The notes below the pieces were generated by a model that saw nothing but the letters and a program-made list of their open reading frames with translations, did no database searches and was not told the origin of the DNA. From Candidatus Roseilinea sp. (lineage in GTDB: Bacteria > Chloroflexota > Anaerolineae > J036 > Brachytrichaceae), in contig BPHV01000001.1 in the NCBI GenBank assembly GCA_026003755.1, positions 558,001-622,000 on the forward strand: a DNA stretch of 64,000 nucleotides, read 5' to 3'. Shown here in pieces: positions 27,006 through 35,751 of this stretch. The position numbers and the translations under genes are program-made. Numbering within the stretch: the first letter of the stretch is position 1; every line of letters starts with the position of its first letter.

Positions 27006-27538
27006 CGAGGTATCCTTTTAGCAGGGCTCTTAATTATGCTCAGTAGTATATTCCACAGCGTTGTTTTGTGCACAATTGGTTCTTTTCTATCAGTCGAAGG
27101 TCGTGTCTCACAGGCGCGCGTCTCTAACAATGGGCATGCAGGTCGTGGGAGCGCATCCGTGGAGATCAACGCCTGGGGCGGCGCACTCTCCTTCCTCTTG
27201 GGATGTGGCTGGCGCTCTCGTCTCGGCCGGAGCGTCCAACGCATTTCAGCAACGCTTAGCCGTTCACGCACTCATTACTGTGGGAACAGCTACCTTGAGC
27301 TTCATCGCACTGGGGGGCGGCCCATATCGGAGTTATCGTGTAAGGGGGCGACCACTCACAATCCGTCCTCCGGCTGCCAGCCCGGCCAGCGAACCCTTAA
27401 CTGCCCGGGACAAACACGCGCAGCGGTGTTGCGCGAGCGTTCGGCCGTCCCGCTGCCGAGCGTCCTGCCCTGAGACGTGGATGGGCGTGAGCCGACCGCG
27501 CATCTCATGGCGGGACAGATGACGTGCTGCGTTTCCCC
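27006..27538 (+). other. Gene-free interval between the CRISPR operon and the next glycosyltransferase
   Basis: I recognise no gene, array, leader or tRNA here. The left ~80 bases are AT-richer and hold the likely operon promoter. The rest has GC-rich open frames on both strands without familiar motifs. No direct repeats spaced like a CRISPR array are seen. Confidence 0.5.
27045..27075 (-). promoter_or_regulatory. Likely promoter of the type III operon
   Basis: On the minus strand TTGTGC (27075-27070) and TATACT (27050-27045) are 19 bases apart, 40 bases before the cmr1 ATG. The surrounding DNA is AT-rich compared with its neighbourhood. The spacing is slightly long, so the -35 choice is tentative. 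Confidence 0.35.
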
Positions 27539-28666
27539 TCAGTCCACGGGATGGGAGGCTTGCAGCTCCCACTCGAGGAGGGCTTGCGGGTCGCCGTAGA
27601 TGACGTGCTCCATGAAGCGCTCGTAGCGATCTGCAAAGCGTTCCAGTGAGAACTTCTCGGCACGTTTACGGACGAGGCGACGGTCTAGCCGGTCCACGCG
27701 GCGCACTGCCTCGACCAGGGCATCTACATCGCGCGGCGGGACAAGGAAGCCGCTCACACCATCCTGCACCAGCTCGGACGGCCCACCGGCGTTGTAGGCA
27801 ACGACGGGCGTGCCGCCGGCCATTGCCTCGATGCACGTGTTACCGAATGCTTCGATCCAGTGTGGCGTCATCAACAGAGCTTTGGCGTTGCGCACCACGC
27901 GATGCAAGGCATCCTGATTGAGAAAGCCGTGATAGGTCACGTCCACATCCGGGTAACGCGCCACACACGTCTCCCAGTATTCCGGGTGTTGCATCTTGCC
28001 GCACACATCGAGCGGGATGCGCAGACGCTGGGCCACAGCGAAGGCATCCTCGAGGCCCTTCTCCGGCGAGATGCGCGCCACCCAGCAGATGCGGTCCTGC
28101 GGGGCGAGGTTCGGTGAGTACCGCGCGAGGTCCACACCGCCGTACAGCGACATCATGCGGCAGGGATCAATGAACGGGAAGGTGGACGCTTGGGCGCACG
28201 TGTTCACCGCAAAGTGATTGGGGTATTCATAGAAACGCTCACGGATGATGGCGTCCACGGCGTCTATGGTGGAGACGATGCTGATGATGTGCCCCACCGG
28301 CGTCTTGAAGAAGGGCGTGAGGTAATAGGCGAGCCAGTCGTAGTTGATGCCGATGATGACATCGTATTGATCCTGGACGCGCATAGCCAGCTCCCACATA
28401 CGCTCCAACACCCCATCGGGCTGACAGACGACGGGGGCATCGCGTCGCGCCGTAGTGGCGTAGGGCGGGGGTTTCCCCTCAACTTGATACACGAGCACCT
28501 CAGGCGCGGGTTGAACGCTGCCGGCTGGCGCGGCAATCGCCACAGTGTGGCCGCGCCGGGCCAAAATAGGCGTCAGGTTCATCAGATTGGTCTCTACGCC
28601 GCCGCCCTCGCCCGAACCCAACGGGCCTACCGGGCTGGTCAGGAAAAGCACTCGCCTCCGCGCCAT
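27539..28666 (-). CDS. GT4 glycosyltransferase
   Basis: 375 residues from ATG 28666 (MARRRVLFLTSPVGPLGSGE). The upstream in-frame extension has no homology and runs into the next gene. The acceptor glycine loop is GEGGGVETNLMNLTPILARR. The donor half has VARISPEKGLEDAFAVAQRL, and the EX7E signature is HWIEAFGNTCIEAMAGGTPV with AYNAGGPSELV after it. It most resembles cyanobacterial/Chloroflexi GT4 proteins that use UDP-sugars. It sits on the far side of the CRISPR module from the main glycan cluster. Confidence 0.86.
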   Translation of the reverse strand: MARRRVLFLTSPVGPLGSGEGGGVETNLMNLTPILARRGHTVAIAAPAGSVQPAPEVLVYQVEGKPPPYATTARRDAPVVCQPDGVLERMWELAMRVQDQYDVIIGINYDWLAYYLTPFFKTPVGHIISIVSTIDAVDAIIRERFYEYPNHFAVNTCAQASTFPFIDPCRMMSLYGGVDLARYSPNLAPQDRICWVARISPEKGLEDAFAVAQRLRIPLDVCGKMQHPEYWETCVARYPDVDVTYHGFLNQDALHRVVRNAKALLMTPHWIEAFGNTCIEAMAGGTPVVAYNAGGPSELVQDGVSGFLVPPRDVDALVEAVRRVDRLDRRLVRKRAEKFSLERFADRYERFMEHVIYGDPQALLEWELQASHPVD

Positions 28667-28733
28667 GCAGACCCCCGATGCAAAAATTGAGGGCACCCAC
28701 GCGCCGCTATCGCGTAGATGCCCATCCCGATGC

Positions 28734-30185
28734 TCAATCCGCCAAGCCGCGCACGTCCTCAACCGTTGCCTGCGGTGCGCCGAAGTCCTCAGGACGCTTG
28801 TGTATGGATCGCGCGGTCACAAAGCTCTCCACCATCCCTTTGGTGTGCTCCACCCCCAGTCGGTTGAAGAGCATGCGGAAGCGCTCATACAACGCATCGC
28901 GCACCCGCGCGCGATCGCTTTCGGGCAATGACCAGAGCTCTTTCTTGAACGGGCCGGTCGCTTTTTTGCGCGTCTTGTAGAGAAATTGCTCATCGGTATC
29001 GCCCGGCTTGCGCTCGTCGGCTGCATTCTTGAAGAGCCAATGGGTAATCATCTCATTGAGCGACTTCGGCAAGTGCGCGTAAGCGATTTGTTGGAAGGCG
29101 GTGGCCAGGTGCACTTCGATCGCGCCAGCCTGCACAAATTTGCCGAAGGCTTCTTCGGGCAATGTGCTTGCGCCATGTTGCACGGCGCCGCCCATGCCGT
29201 ATTCCTCGCGCGCCGCAGTAGAGAGTTCGCGCAGCGTGTCGAAGTCAATGTTGACATCGGCGATGGAGCCATCGGGCAGCACCACCCCGCCGTGGGTCGT
29301 GCCGGTCTGGATGGAGATCTTGCTGATGCCGGGCGTATGCTTGATCAGGCGCAGATAGCCGCTCATGAAGGCGCGCAACTCGTGAACGTCGCTGTTCTTC
29401 TGACCGACTTCGCCGATCTCACCGCCTAGCGAAACAATCACGCCGGCCGGTTGGCGCTGACGGATGTAATCGCTAAACAGCGCGCATAGCTCATAATTCA
29501 GATGCTGCTGCTCATCCAGGGTGGGCTTACTCAGGTCCACCAGCGTTGAGGTGTCAATGTCTATGTTGTAGAAGCCGGCAGCCATCGCCTCATCAATCAG
29601 CTTGCGCAGAGCCGACAACTCGGCATCCGCATCCGCTTTGTATTTTTTAGCGTTCACCTGAAAGTGATCGCCTTGGATGAACAAAGGCCCCCGGAAGCCT
29701 TCCTTGATGGCCGCGGCGATCATCACCGTGGTGTATTCCGCCGGGCGCTGATCGGTGTAGGACATCTCGCTGCGCGCGATCTCAAAGATGAGCGCTCCGA
29801 CTTGCTTTTCAACGGCGGCGCGGAAGGCTGCGCGCGCCGTGTCGTAAGCCATCATGCGGATGTTCATGGCCGGCGTGGTGAAGGTATGGCCGAGCGCATC
29901 GCGACCACGCGCCACGTATAGCTCGTGAATGGACGCGGGCCGGATACCCACGGCCTGCCCGATCTCCCAGATCAACCAGCGCGCGGCGGCTTGCTGTTCG
30001 GGTGTGCCGAACACCGCTGCGTTCACCAGCACATCAATCCCGCGGCTACACAGGCCATCCTGATCGCGCACCTCCACGCTCATCTCACCCACGCGAGTAA
30101 ATGGGTCGGATGACGTCGCCTGCCGCGTGACAACCTCAACCACATCGCCGGCCGAACGAAGCAATTCACGCAAGGTGTTGGACAT
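28734..30185 (-). CDS. Class II fructose/tagatose-bisphosphate aldolase family protein
   Basis: 483 residues, longer than the usual ~300. The TIM-barrel blocks of class II (zinc) aldolases are present: GPLFIQGDHFQVNAKKY with the metal-binding His, IVSLGGEIGEVGQKN, ISIQTGTTHGGVVLPDG and GGAVQHGASTLPEEAFG. An N-terminal ~130-residue domain and a C-terminal helical domain (~400-483) extend the core. It probably cleaves or forms a ketose bisphosphate or a similar sugar phosphate. No partner subunit is adjacent. A 214-base region upstream separates it from tRNA-Pro. Confidence 0.75.
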   Translation of the reverse strand: MSNTLRELLRSAGDVVEVVTRQATSSDPFTRVGEMSVEVRDQDGLCSRGIDVLVNAAVFGTPEQQAAARWLIWEIGQAVGIRPASIHELYVARGRDALGHTFTTPAMNIRMMAYDTARAAFRAAVEKQVGALIFEIARSEMSYTDQRPAEYTTVMIAAAIKEGFRGPLFIQGDHFQVNAKKYKADADAELSALRKLIDEAMAAGFYNIDIDTSTLVDLSKPTLDEQQHLNYELCALFSDYIRQRQPAGVIVSLGGEIGEVGQKNSDVHELRAFMSGYLRLIKHTPGISKISIQTGTTHGGVVLPDGSIADVNIDFDTLRELSTAAREEYGMGGAVQHGASTLPEEAFGKFVQAGAIEVHLATAFQQIAYAHLPKSLNEMITHWLFKNAADERKPGDTDEQFLYKTRKKATGPFKKELWSLPESDRARVRDALYERFRMLFNRLGVEHTKGMVESFVTARSIHKRPEDFGAPQATVEDVRGLAD

Positions 30186-30381
30186 TCAGCACTCTCCTTA
30201 AATGAGGGAATAGACGGCCACCCCAAGCGGCCGTCACACATGAGATTTGCATGACTCGAACGATCCACAAAAAATAAACTCGCGTAAGTATATCCTTTCA
30301 GCGCAGCGGGACATCGCACAAGCCGCCATCACACGCGCGATTCGCGTGAACGCGGCATCGGTGGGACCGCTCACGCGCGTG

Positions 30382-30387
30382 TATAAT
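30382..30387 (+). promoter_or_regulatory. -10 box of the tRNA-Pro gene
   Basis: A perfect TATAAT lies 12 bases before the first base of the tRNA, as expected for a short 5' leader. No good -35 is seen. Confidence 0.6.
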
Positions 30388-30399
30388 CGCTCGCGCATA

Positions 30400-30473
30400 C
30401 GGGGAATGGCGCAGCCTGGTAGCGCGCTGCGTTCGGGTCGCAGAGGTCTCGGGTTCAAATCCCGATTCCCCGA
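30400..30473 (+). tRNA. tRNA-Pro (anticodon CGG)
   Basis: A full cloverleaf: 7-bp acceptor CGGGGAA/TTCCCCG, D arm with AGCCTGGTAGC, anticodon stem CTGCG/CGCAG with loop TTCGGGT (CGG at 30434-30436), and T arm TCGGG-TTCAAAT-CCCGA. CCA is not encoded. Confidence 0.96.
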
Positions 30474-30480
30474 CTGCGCA

Positions 30481-30513
30481 GGGCGAAGCACCCCCTGCGA
30501 AAGTGCTTCGCCC
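30481..30513 (+). terminator. Hairpin after tRNA-Pro, possible terminator
   Basis: A perfect 10-bp stem GGGCGAAGCA / TGCTTCGCCC with a 13-nt loop directly follows the tRNA. No T-run follows, so an intrinsic terminator is uncertain; it may instead be a processing or stability hairpin. Confidence 0.45.
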
Positions 30514-30533
30514 GCTTCGTACGCGCTCATAGA

Positions 30534-31619
30534 ATGCGATCTCGCCAGGTTCCACAGCGCGCCCGACCGCGTGACATTCCCGCTTCCGAGTGGGATAACT
30601 TCGTCTCGCGACATCCCCACGGTCACATTCTACAGACTCAGGCGTGGGGCCAGCTTAAGGCTGCGCACGGATGGCGCGTCTTGTACGCCAGCGTGCTCGG
30701 CGACCAAAACAGGCTGGTCGGCGTCGCATTGGCGCTGATGCGCGCGCTGCCCTTCGGCTTGGGCAGAGTCATCTACGTTCCGCGCGGGCCGGTGGTGAAT
30801 TGGGACGACGAAAGATGGATAGAGGCCGCCATGCGCACCCTCTATCGCTTGGCGCGCCATCACGGCGCCTTCGCCGTCGTACTCGAACCGGATTTACTCG
30901 ACACGCCGTCAGATCGTCACCTGCTCCGGTGGTTGAAACTGAAGCCGGTGGATTTCAGCGTGCAGCCGCGCCGCACCATCTGGGTCAATCTGGACGTCGA
31001 TGAAGATGTGGACATCCTGATGGCCATGAAGCCGAAGACGCGCTACAACATCGGGTTGGCCAAGCGGCGCGGCGTGACGGTGCGCATCGGCAACGTGGAT
31101 GATGCCGAGCTGTTCTACGCCATGATGCGCGCGACGGCGGCGCGCGACGCGTTCGCCATTCATCCGGCGTCTTACTATCGCGATTTCCTCGACTTGTTCA
31201 CGCGCGGCGCGGATGCGCCCGCCCGGCTGCTCATCGCCGAGTATCAGCACGAGCCACTGGCCGCTTTGATTGTGACGGCGCTGGGCGAGCGCGCCACCTA
31301 CCTCTACGGCGCCAGCACCAACCACCATCGCGAGCTTATGCCCACGTATCTGCTGCAGTGGGAAGCGATGCTCTGGGCGCGCCAGCGCGGCTGCAAGACC
31401 TACGATCTGTGGGGCGTGCCCGATGAAGACGAGGCCACACTTGAAGCTAACTTCGAGAAACGCAACGACGGGCTATGGGGGGTGTATCGCTTCAAGCGCG
31501 GTTTCGGCGGGCAGGTGGTCAGGCATGTTGGCGCATGGGTATGCGTGCTTTCTCCGCTGCGTTGGTGGCTGTTCAACCGCGCCCGCGCGCTACGCAAGTC
31601 CACCGGCTTAGCAGCGTAG
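30534..31619 (+). CDS. FemAB/FemX-family peptidyltransferase-like protein
   Basis: 361 residues. ASEWDNFVSRHPHGHILQTQ with AWGQLKAAHGW is the FemAB opening, and GRVIYVPRGPVVNWDD the first GNAT strand. MAMKPKTRYNIGLAKRRGVT is the conserved K-x-R-x-x-I-x-x-A motif between the two domains. YLYGASTNHHRELMPTYLLQ and KTYDLWGVPDEDE complete the second domain. Such proteins add amino acids from aminoacyl-tRNA to peptidoglycan precursors or cross-bridges. The GT/tRNA setting does not reveal the amino acid. Confidence 0.88.
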   Translation: MRSRQVPQRARPRDIPASEWDNFVSRHPHGHILQTQAWGQLKAAHGWRVLYASVLGDQNRLVGVALALMRALPFGLGRVIYVPRGPVVNWDDERWIEAAMRTLYRLARHHGAFAVVLEPDLLDTPSDRHLLRWLKLKPVDFSVQPRRTIWVNLDVDEDVDILMAMKPKTRYNIGLAKRRGVTVRIGNVDDAELFYAMMRATAARDAFAIHPASYYRDFLDLFTRGADAPARLLIAEYQHEPLAALIVTALGERATYLYGASTNHHRELMPTYLLQWEAMLWARQRGCKTYDLWGVPDEDEATLEANFEKRNDGLWGVYRFKRGFGGQVVRHVGAWVCVLSPLRWWLFNRARALRKSTGLAA

Positions 31620-31644
31620 TCACGCCACCACTCGTTTGCGCGCT

Positions 31645-32985
31645 GTGTCCGAGTTCACCCTGCACTTCCCCCCCAACTTCAAATGGGGCACTGCGACCGC
31701 TGCCCACCAAGTGGAAGGCAACAACACAAACAACCAATGGTGGCAATGGGAGCAGACGCACAAGCGCATCGTGAACGGCGATCGCTCCGGCATTGCCTGC
31801 GACTGGTGGAACAACGCCGAGGCGGATTTCGACCGGATGGTCGCGCTCGGCCTCAATGCACACCGCTTGTCTGTGGAATGGAGCCGCATCGAACCCCGGG
31901 AGGGCCGATTCGATTCAGCCGCCCTCGACCGTTATCGCGCCATGTTGCTTGCCCTGCGCCAGCGCGGCATCGAGCCAATGGTCACGCTCCACCACTTCAC
32001 GAACCCATGCTGGCTGGAGGAGCGCCGCGCCTGGGAAGATGCCGATGTCATCGTCCCGCTCTTCCGACGATTTACCGAGAAAGTGGTGCATGCGTTGGGC
32101 GACCTGTGCGACCTGTGGTGCACGATCAACGAGCCGAACGTCTATGCCACCATGGGCTACCTGTCCGGCGGGCGCATGCCGCCCGGACTGCAAGACGCCA
32201 GGCTAGCCGCTCAGGTGCTGCGCAACATGCTCATCGCTCACGCCGTCGCCTACGAGACCCTGCACGCAAAACAAACGCTGGCCCGCGTCGGCCTGGCGCA
32301 CCACATGCGCTACTTCCAGCCTCTGCGTCCCGGCCACTTGCTCGATGGCATAATCGCGCGGGCGCTCAACAGCATGTTCAATCAGAGCATCCTAGACGCG
32401 CTGGCGAAGGGGCGCTGGCAACGGATCCTCGCACGCGGCGCGCCGGTGAGCGCGCGCAAACTGCGCGGCACGCTCGATTGGATCGGTTTGAACTACTACA
32501 CCCGCCACCGCGTCGCGTTCGACCCCACCAAACGCGAGACGTTCTACAGCGAGCTGCTCCTCTACCCGCAAGACGTGGCGATGACCGATTTCAACTTTGG
32601 CGAGATATACCCCGAGGGCATCTTGATCTTCGCCCGACAGCTCAGCCGCTACAAGCTGCCGATCTACATCACCGAGAACGGACTGCCCGACCACGACGAC
32701 GATCTGCGGCCGGCCTTCCTCGTGCAACATCTGCATACCACTTGGCAGGCGATCCAGAGGTGTTACGACGTGCGCGGCTACTATCACTGGAGCTTTGTGG
32801 ATAACTTCGAATGGGGCGAGGGTTGGCGCATGAAGTTCGGCCTCGTCGCGATGGACACCCACACCCAAGAGCGCCAGTTCCGGCGCAGCGCCCTGCTCTA
32901 CCGCGACATCATTAAAGCCGGCGCGATCACCAGCGCGATCGTGCGCGAATATACGCCGCAGTTGTTCCAAACGTTGTATCGCTGA
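31645..32985 (+). CDS. Glycoside hydrolase family 1 beta-glucosidase
   Basis: 446 residues from GTG 31645 (a TTG at 31636 is possible). FPPNFKWGTATAAHQVEGNN is the GH1 N-terminal signature. CTINEPNVYATMGY carries the acid/base Glu and YITENGLPDHDDD the nucleophile Glu. WSFVDNFEWGEGWRMKFGLV closes the barrel with the substrate-binding Trp/Glu. No signal peptide, so cytoplasmic hydrolysis of imported beta-glycosides. Length is normal. Its 3' end meets the convergent NTF2-like gene six bases away. Confidence 0.93.
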   Translation: MSEFTLHFPPNFKWGTATAAHQVEGNNTNNQWWQWEQTHKRIVNGDRSGIACDWWNNAEADFDRMVALGLNAHRLSVEWSRIEPREGRFDSAALDRYRAMLLALRQRGIEPMVTLHHFTNPCWLEERRAWEDADVIVPLFRRFTEKVVHALGDLCDLWCTINEPNVYATMGYLSGGRMPPGLQDARLAAQVLRNMLIAHAVAYETLHAKQTLARVGLAHHMRYFQPLRPGHLLDGIIARALNSMFNQSILDALAKGRWQRILARGAPVSARKLRGTLDWIGLNYYTRHRVAFDPTKRETFYSELLLYPQDVAMTDFNFGEIYPEGILIFARQLSRYKLPIYITENGLPDHDDDLRPAFLVQHLHTTWQAIQRCYDVRGYYHWSFVDNFEWGEGWRMKFGLVAMDTHTQERQFRRSALLYRDIIKAGAITSAIVREYTPQLFQTLYR

Positions 32986-32990
32986 GCGCG

Positions 32991-33836
32991 TCAGTTCGCA
33001 TCCGCACGCTTCACGCCGAATACGGTCTGCTCCAGCGTTTGGGCGGATTGGGTGCTGTCGTAGTATTCGCGCCAGCGCCAAAATCGGCCATCTTGCATCA
33101 CGCCGATATTGAGGTCTTGATCGTCGGCGCGCACGCCGGTTTTGCGGTTGGTGCAGCTCCAAGTCTGGTGAATCGCCAGATAATCGCCGCTATACACGAC
33201 GCGATGCACAGTGATGACCGTGTCGGCATAGTTCTCGGCGTAGGCGCGCACAGCGCGACGCAACTGGTCGTGGCCGCGCACCACCTCGAACGACGTTTGG
33301 ATCAAGCTTTCAGGCGCATGACAACTCAGGACGGTTTCGGCATCGCCGCGCGCCCAGCCCTGCCGCACGTGTCGGTAATGCACGGCCAAGATTTCGTCAT
33401 AGGTCATGTTGCGCGTCCGCGGCGGGATGAACGCGGGCCAGGCTTCGTCGCGCAGGGGCGCATCGGCTGCCACATGGCGAACGCTGCGATGGTCGTTGTG
33501 GATGCGCAGATGAGTGACCTGCCCGGCGCTGAAGCACAGCATCACGCCCTGTTCCACTTCGCGCCAGCAACCATCGTCCGCCGCAGTGCGCAGCGCCCAT
33601 TCAGCCGCCCACCATTCCGGCTCGCGCAAGTCGCGAAACGCCCGGCGAGTCAGGATGCGGACGCGCTGTGGCATGACGCCGATGCTGCGCAGCCAGGCGC
33701 TGATCTCAGCGCGGCCGTGATATGGCCGGCCGTCCACAATCCATGTGGCGTTAGGATGGCAGAGGCTTGCGACCTGCTCCGGCTCGCCGGATTGCCAGGC
33801 GCAAGCCAGGGCATCGAAAGGGGAACCTTCAGCCAT
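32991..33836 (-). CDS. Tandem SnoaL/NTF2-like domain protein
   Basis: 281 residues made of two ~130-residue NTF2-like cones. The first opens FDALACAWQSGEPEQVASLC with HPNATWIVDGRPYHGRAEIS. The second opens AVHYRHVRQGWARGDAETVL with FEVVRGHDQLRRAVRAYAEN. Each has the long first helix and a conserved W-x-x-G region of the SnoaL group. Catalytic residues are not obvious, so it may bind or convert a small molecule. The SCP2-domain gene follows upstream on the same strand, 12 bases away. Confidence 0.72.
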   Translation of the reverse strand: MAEGSPFDALACAWQSGEPEQVASLCHPNATWIVDGRPYHGRAEISAWLRSIGVMPQRVRILTRRAFRDLREPEWWAAEWALRTAADDGCWREVEQGVMLCFSAGQVTHLRIHNDHRSVRHVAADAPLRDEAWPAFIPPRTRNMTYDEILAVHYRHVRQGWARGDAETVLSCHAPESLIQTSFEVVRGHDQLRRAVRAYAENYADTVITVHRVVYSGDYLAIHQTWSCTNRKTGVRADDQDLNIGVMQDGRFWRWREYYDSTQSAQTLEQTVFGVKRADAN

Positions 33837-33848
33837 TCGGCCTCTCGA

Positions 33849-34169
33849 TCAGCCGGTCATGAACATGCGCTGGAAGCGCATCATCAGGCCGAGGTCGCCG
33901 GCAATGCGCAGCTTGCCGCTCATAAACGCCTTGGTCGGGTCAAGCCGACCGCCGATGATATCAATCCAGTCCTGCGCAGCCACATTGATGGTGACGGTGG
34001 GCTGTTCGGCCACGCCCTCTTTCACGTCAAATTTGCCGTCTGCGATGGCCAAGGCATAATTGCCGCCACCGTCGCCGGTCGCGTTCAATTGAATCACCGC
34101 ATTTACGCCTTTGGCCAACGCAGGGTTGAAGTTTGCCGCCATGGCCTGAAGCGCCTCGATCAGCGTCAT
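33849..34169 (-). CDS. SCP2 sterol-binding domain protein
   Basis: 106 residues, the size of a single SCP2 domain. KGVNAVIQLNATGDGGGNYA followed by LAIADGKFDVKEGV is the beta-sheet core. ATVTINVAAQDWIDIIGGR-type residues and DPTKAFMSGKLRIAGDLGLM are the SCP2 signature helix and final strand. It likely binds a lipid or other hydrophobic ligand in the cytoplasm. It probably shares a transcript with the NTF2-like gene. Confidence 0.85.
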   Translation of the reverse strand: MTLIEALQAMAANFNPALAKGVNAVIQLNATGDGGGNYALAIADGKFDVKEGVAEQPTVTINVAAQDWIDIIGGRLDPTKAFMSGKLRIAGDLGLMMRFQRMFMTG

Positions 34170-34267
34170 CGTTCACTCCGTATGGGTAACAACGTCTTCG
34201 ATTTCCGTTTATTCGACGAGTAAATCGGCAAGAGTATACCGCGCCGCACTTTCGCTTACAACCGCTC

Positions 34268-35749
34268 ATGGGACGACGCTTCCTGAACCGTAGCACGCTG
34301 GAGAACGCCGCCGTTGTCTCAGCCATCCTGATTTTGGCGCTCCTGGTTGCCAACGGGATCGCATTCATCAGCTCGCGCGACCGGCTGCCGCCGGAGACGC
34401 GGCTGGGCGACCTGGACGTGAGCGGACTCACGGTGGACGAGGCGATCGGCGCTGCCATGCGCGTCTTGCGACAGCCGGTGACGCTGCGCTATCTCGACCA
34501 GCGCATTCAGCTTGAGCCGGCGGCGATCAGCTTTCGGCTGAACGAACTGGTTGCGCGGTTGCAACTCGAAGCAGTCATCGCTGGCCAGCAAGGGCTGGAT
34601 AAGCTGCCGGCATTCATCTTGCGTCGAAACGATAACCCGGCGCGCATTCCGCTGCCCTACCAGTATTCCGAGCCGCAGCTTCAAGGGGTTTTGGCCGAAC
34701 TGGCCACGCGTTACGACCGCGACCCTCGCCCCCCTGCGCCCGACCTGGCCTCCGGCACCGTAACGCCCGGCCAGGACGGCGCCGTGCTCAACGTGGCCGA
34801 AGCGTCACAGGCGATCCTGGCCGCGATGCAATCTGGCACCGCGCGCACGGTGGACCTGCCGGTGGATGTCATGCCGCTGGGCATGAAAGGCGTCCGGTCG
34901 CTCGAATCGGCCGTGCTGGAGCGGCTTCGTCCGTTCACCGCGCGCGCGGGCAATCTGGCTGGGGTCTTCATCAAGGACCTGCGCAGCGGCGAGGAGTTGG
35001 CCATCAACGGCGACGTCGCCCTCTCCGGCGCGGGCTGGTTGAAGCTGGGGCTGATCCTAGAAGCCTACCGCGCAAATGAACTGCCCATCGCGCCGGCGCT
35101 GCGCGAAAAGCTTGAAGTGCTCTCGGCGGGCGGCGGGCCGGCAGAGGTCAACGACGTCTTGCGCGAATTGGGCGACGGCGACGCGCAGCTCGGCGCCGAC
35201 CGCGTGAACGCTACACTGCAGAAGCTGGGACTGCGCAACACCTTCCTAGCGCAGCCGCTCGGCCAAGGCGTCGCACCGCCCACCATCGTGACGCCGGCCA
35301 ACGCGCGCGGCGACATCAACGCCGACCCGGACCCGAACGCGCAATCCACCGTCGCCGACGTCGGTGTGCTATTGGAGATGATCGAGCAATGCCGCAACGG
35401 CGCGGGCGGGATGATCCTCGCGTTCGACGGCAGGTTCTCGGCGGCGAAATGCGACGAGATGCTCACCGTGATCGCCAAGAACAACGCCTCGGGCTTGATC
35501 GCAGCCGGCAGCGGGAGCGCCACCGTCTTTCACCGCCAGGCGTGGGACGCGCGCAACCACGGCGATGCCGCCCTGGTGCGCTCGCCCAAAGGCGAGTATG
35601 TGGTCGCCGTGATGTTGCACGGCCCAGGCCAGCTCGATTGGAAAGAGACGTCGCCGATCATCAGCGACATCGCACGTCTGGCGTATGGCTTCTTTAACGA
35701 GGAGATGCCGCCTGCACCCCCTGCGCTGACCGGCGCGCCGCCCCCATAG
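34268..35749 (+). CDS. Beta-lactamase-fold (class A/transpeptidase-like) protein without the catalytic serine
   Basis: 493 residues. An N-terminal membrane anchor (VVSAILILALLVANGIAF) is followed by a YoaR-like/PG_binding_4 domain (RLGDLDVSGLTVDEAIGAAM). The C-terminal ~300 residues follow the class A beta-lactamase fold: GVFIKDLRSGEELAINGDVA, then ALSGAGWLKLGLILEAYRAN. Aligned to the S-x-x-K helix of the family (A-S-x-I-K-L), the serine position is Gly while the lysine is kept. Enzymatic activity is therefore doubtful, and a binding or scaffolding role at the wall is more likely. Confidence 0.75.
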   Translation: MGRRFLNRSTLENAAVVSAILILALLVANGIAFISSRDRLPPETRLGDLDVSGLTVDEAIGAAMRVLRQPVTLRYLDQRIQLEPAAISFRLNELVARLQLEAVIAGQQGLDKLPAFILRRNDNPARIPLPYQYSEPQLQGVLAELATRYDRDPRPPAPDLASGTVTPGQDGAVLNVAEASQAILAAMQSGTARTVDLPVDVMPLGMKGVRSLESAVLERLRPFTARAGNLAGVFIKDLRSGEELAINGDVALSGAGWLKLGLILEAYRANELPIAPALREKLEVLSAGGGPAEVNDVLRELGDGDAQLGADRVNATLQKLGLRNTFLAQPLGQGVAPPTIVTPANARGDINADPDPNAQSTVADVGVLLEMIEQCRNGAGGMILAFDGRFSAAKCDEMLTVIAKNNASGLIAAGSGSATVFHRQAWDARNHGDAALVRSPKGEYVVAVMLHGPGQLDWKETSPIISDIARLAYGFFNEEMPPAPPALTGAPPP

Positions 35750-35751
35750 CT

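Noticed and set aside
27061-27522. 153-codon plus-strand frame right of the CRISPR operon, considered as a toxin or accessory Cas gene
   Set aside because: No motif, no ribosome-binding site, and Arg/Ser/Pro-rich composition typical of non-coding GC-rich DNA.
30400-31619. Functional link between tRNA-Pro and the FemAB gene, since FemAB proteins use aminoacyl-tRNA
   Set aside because: tRNA-Pro(CGG) is an ordinary elongator and a hairpin separates the two; adjacency is probably chance.
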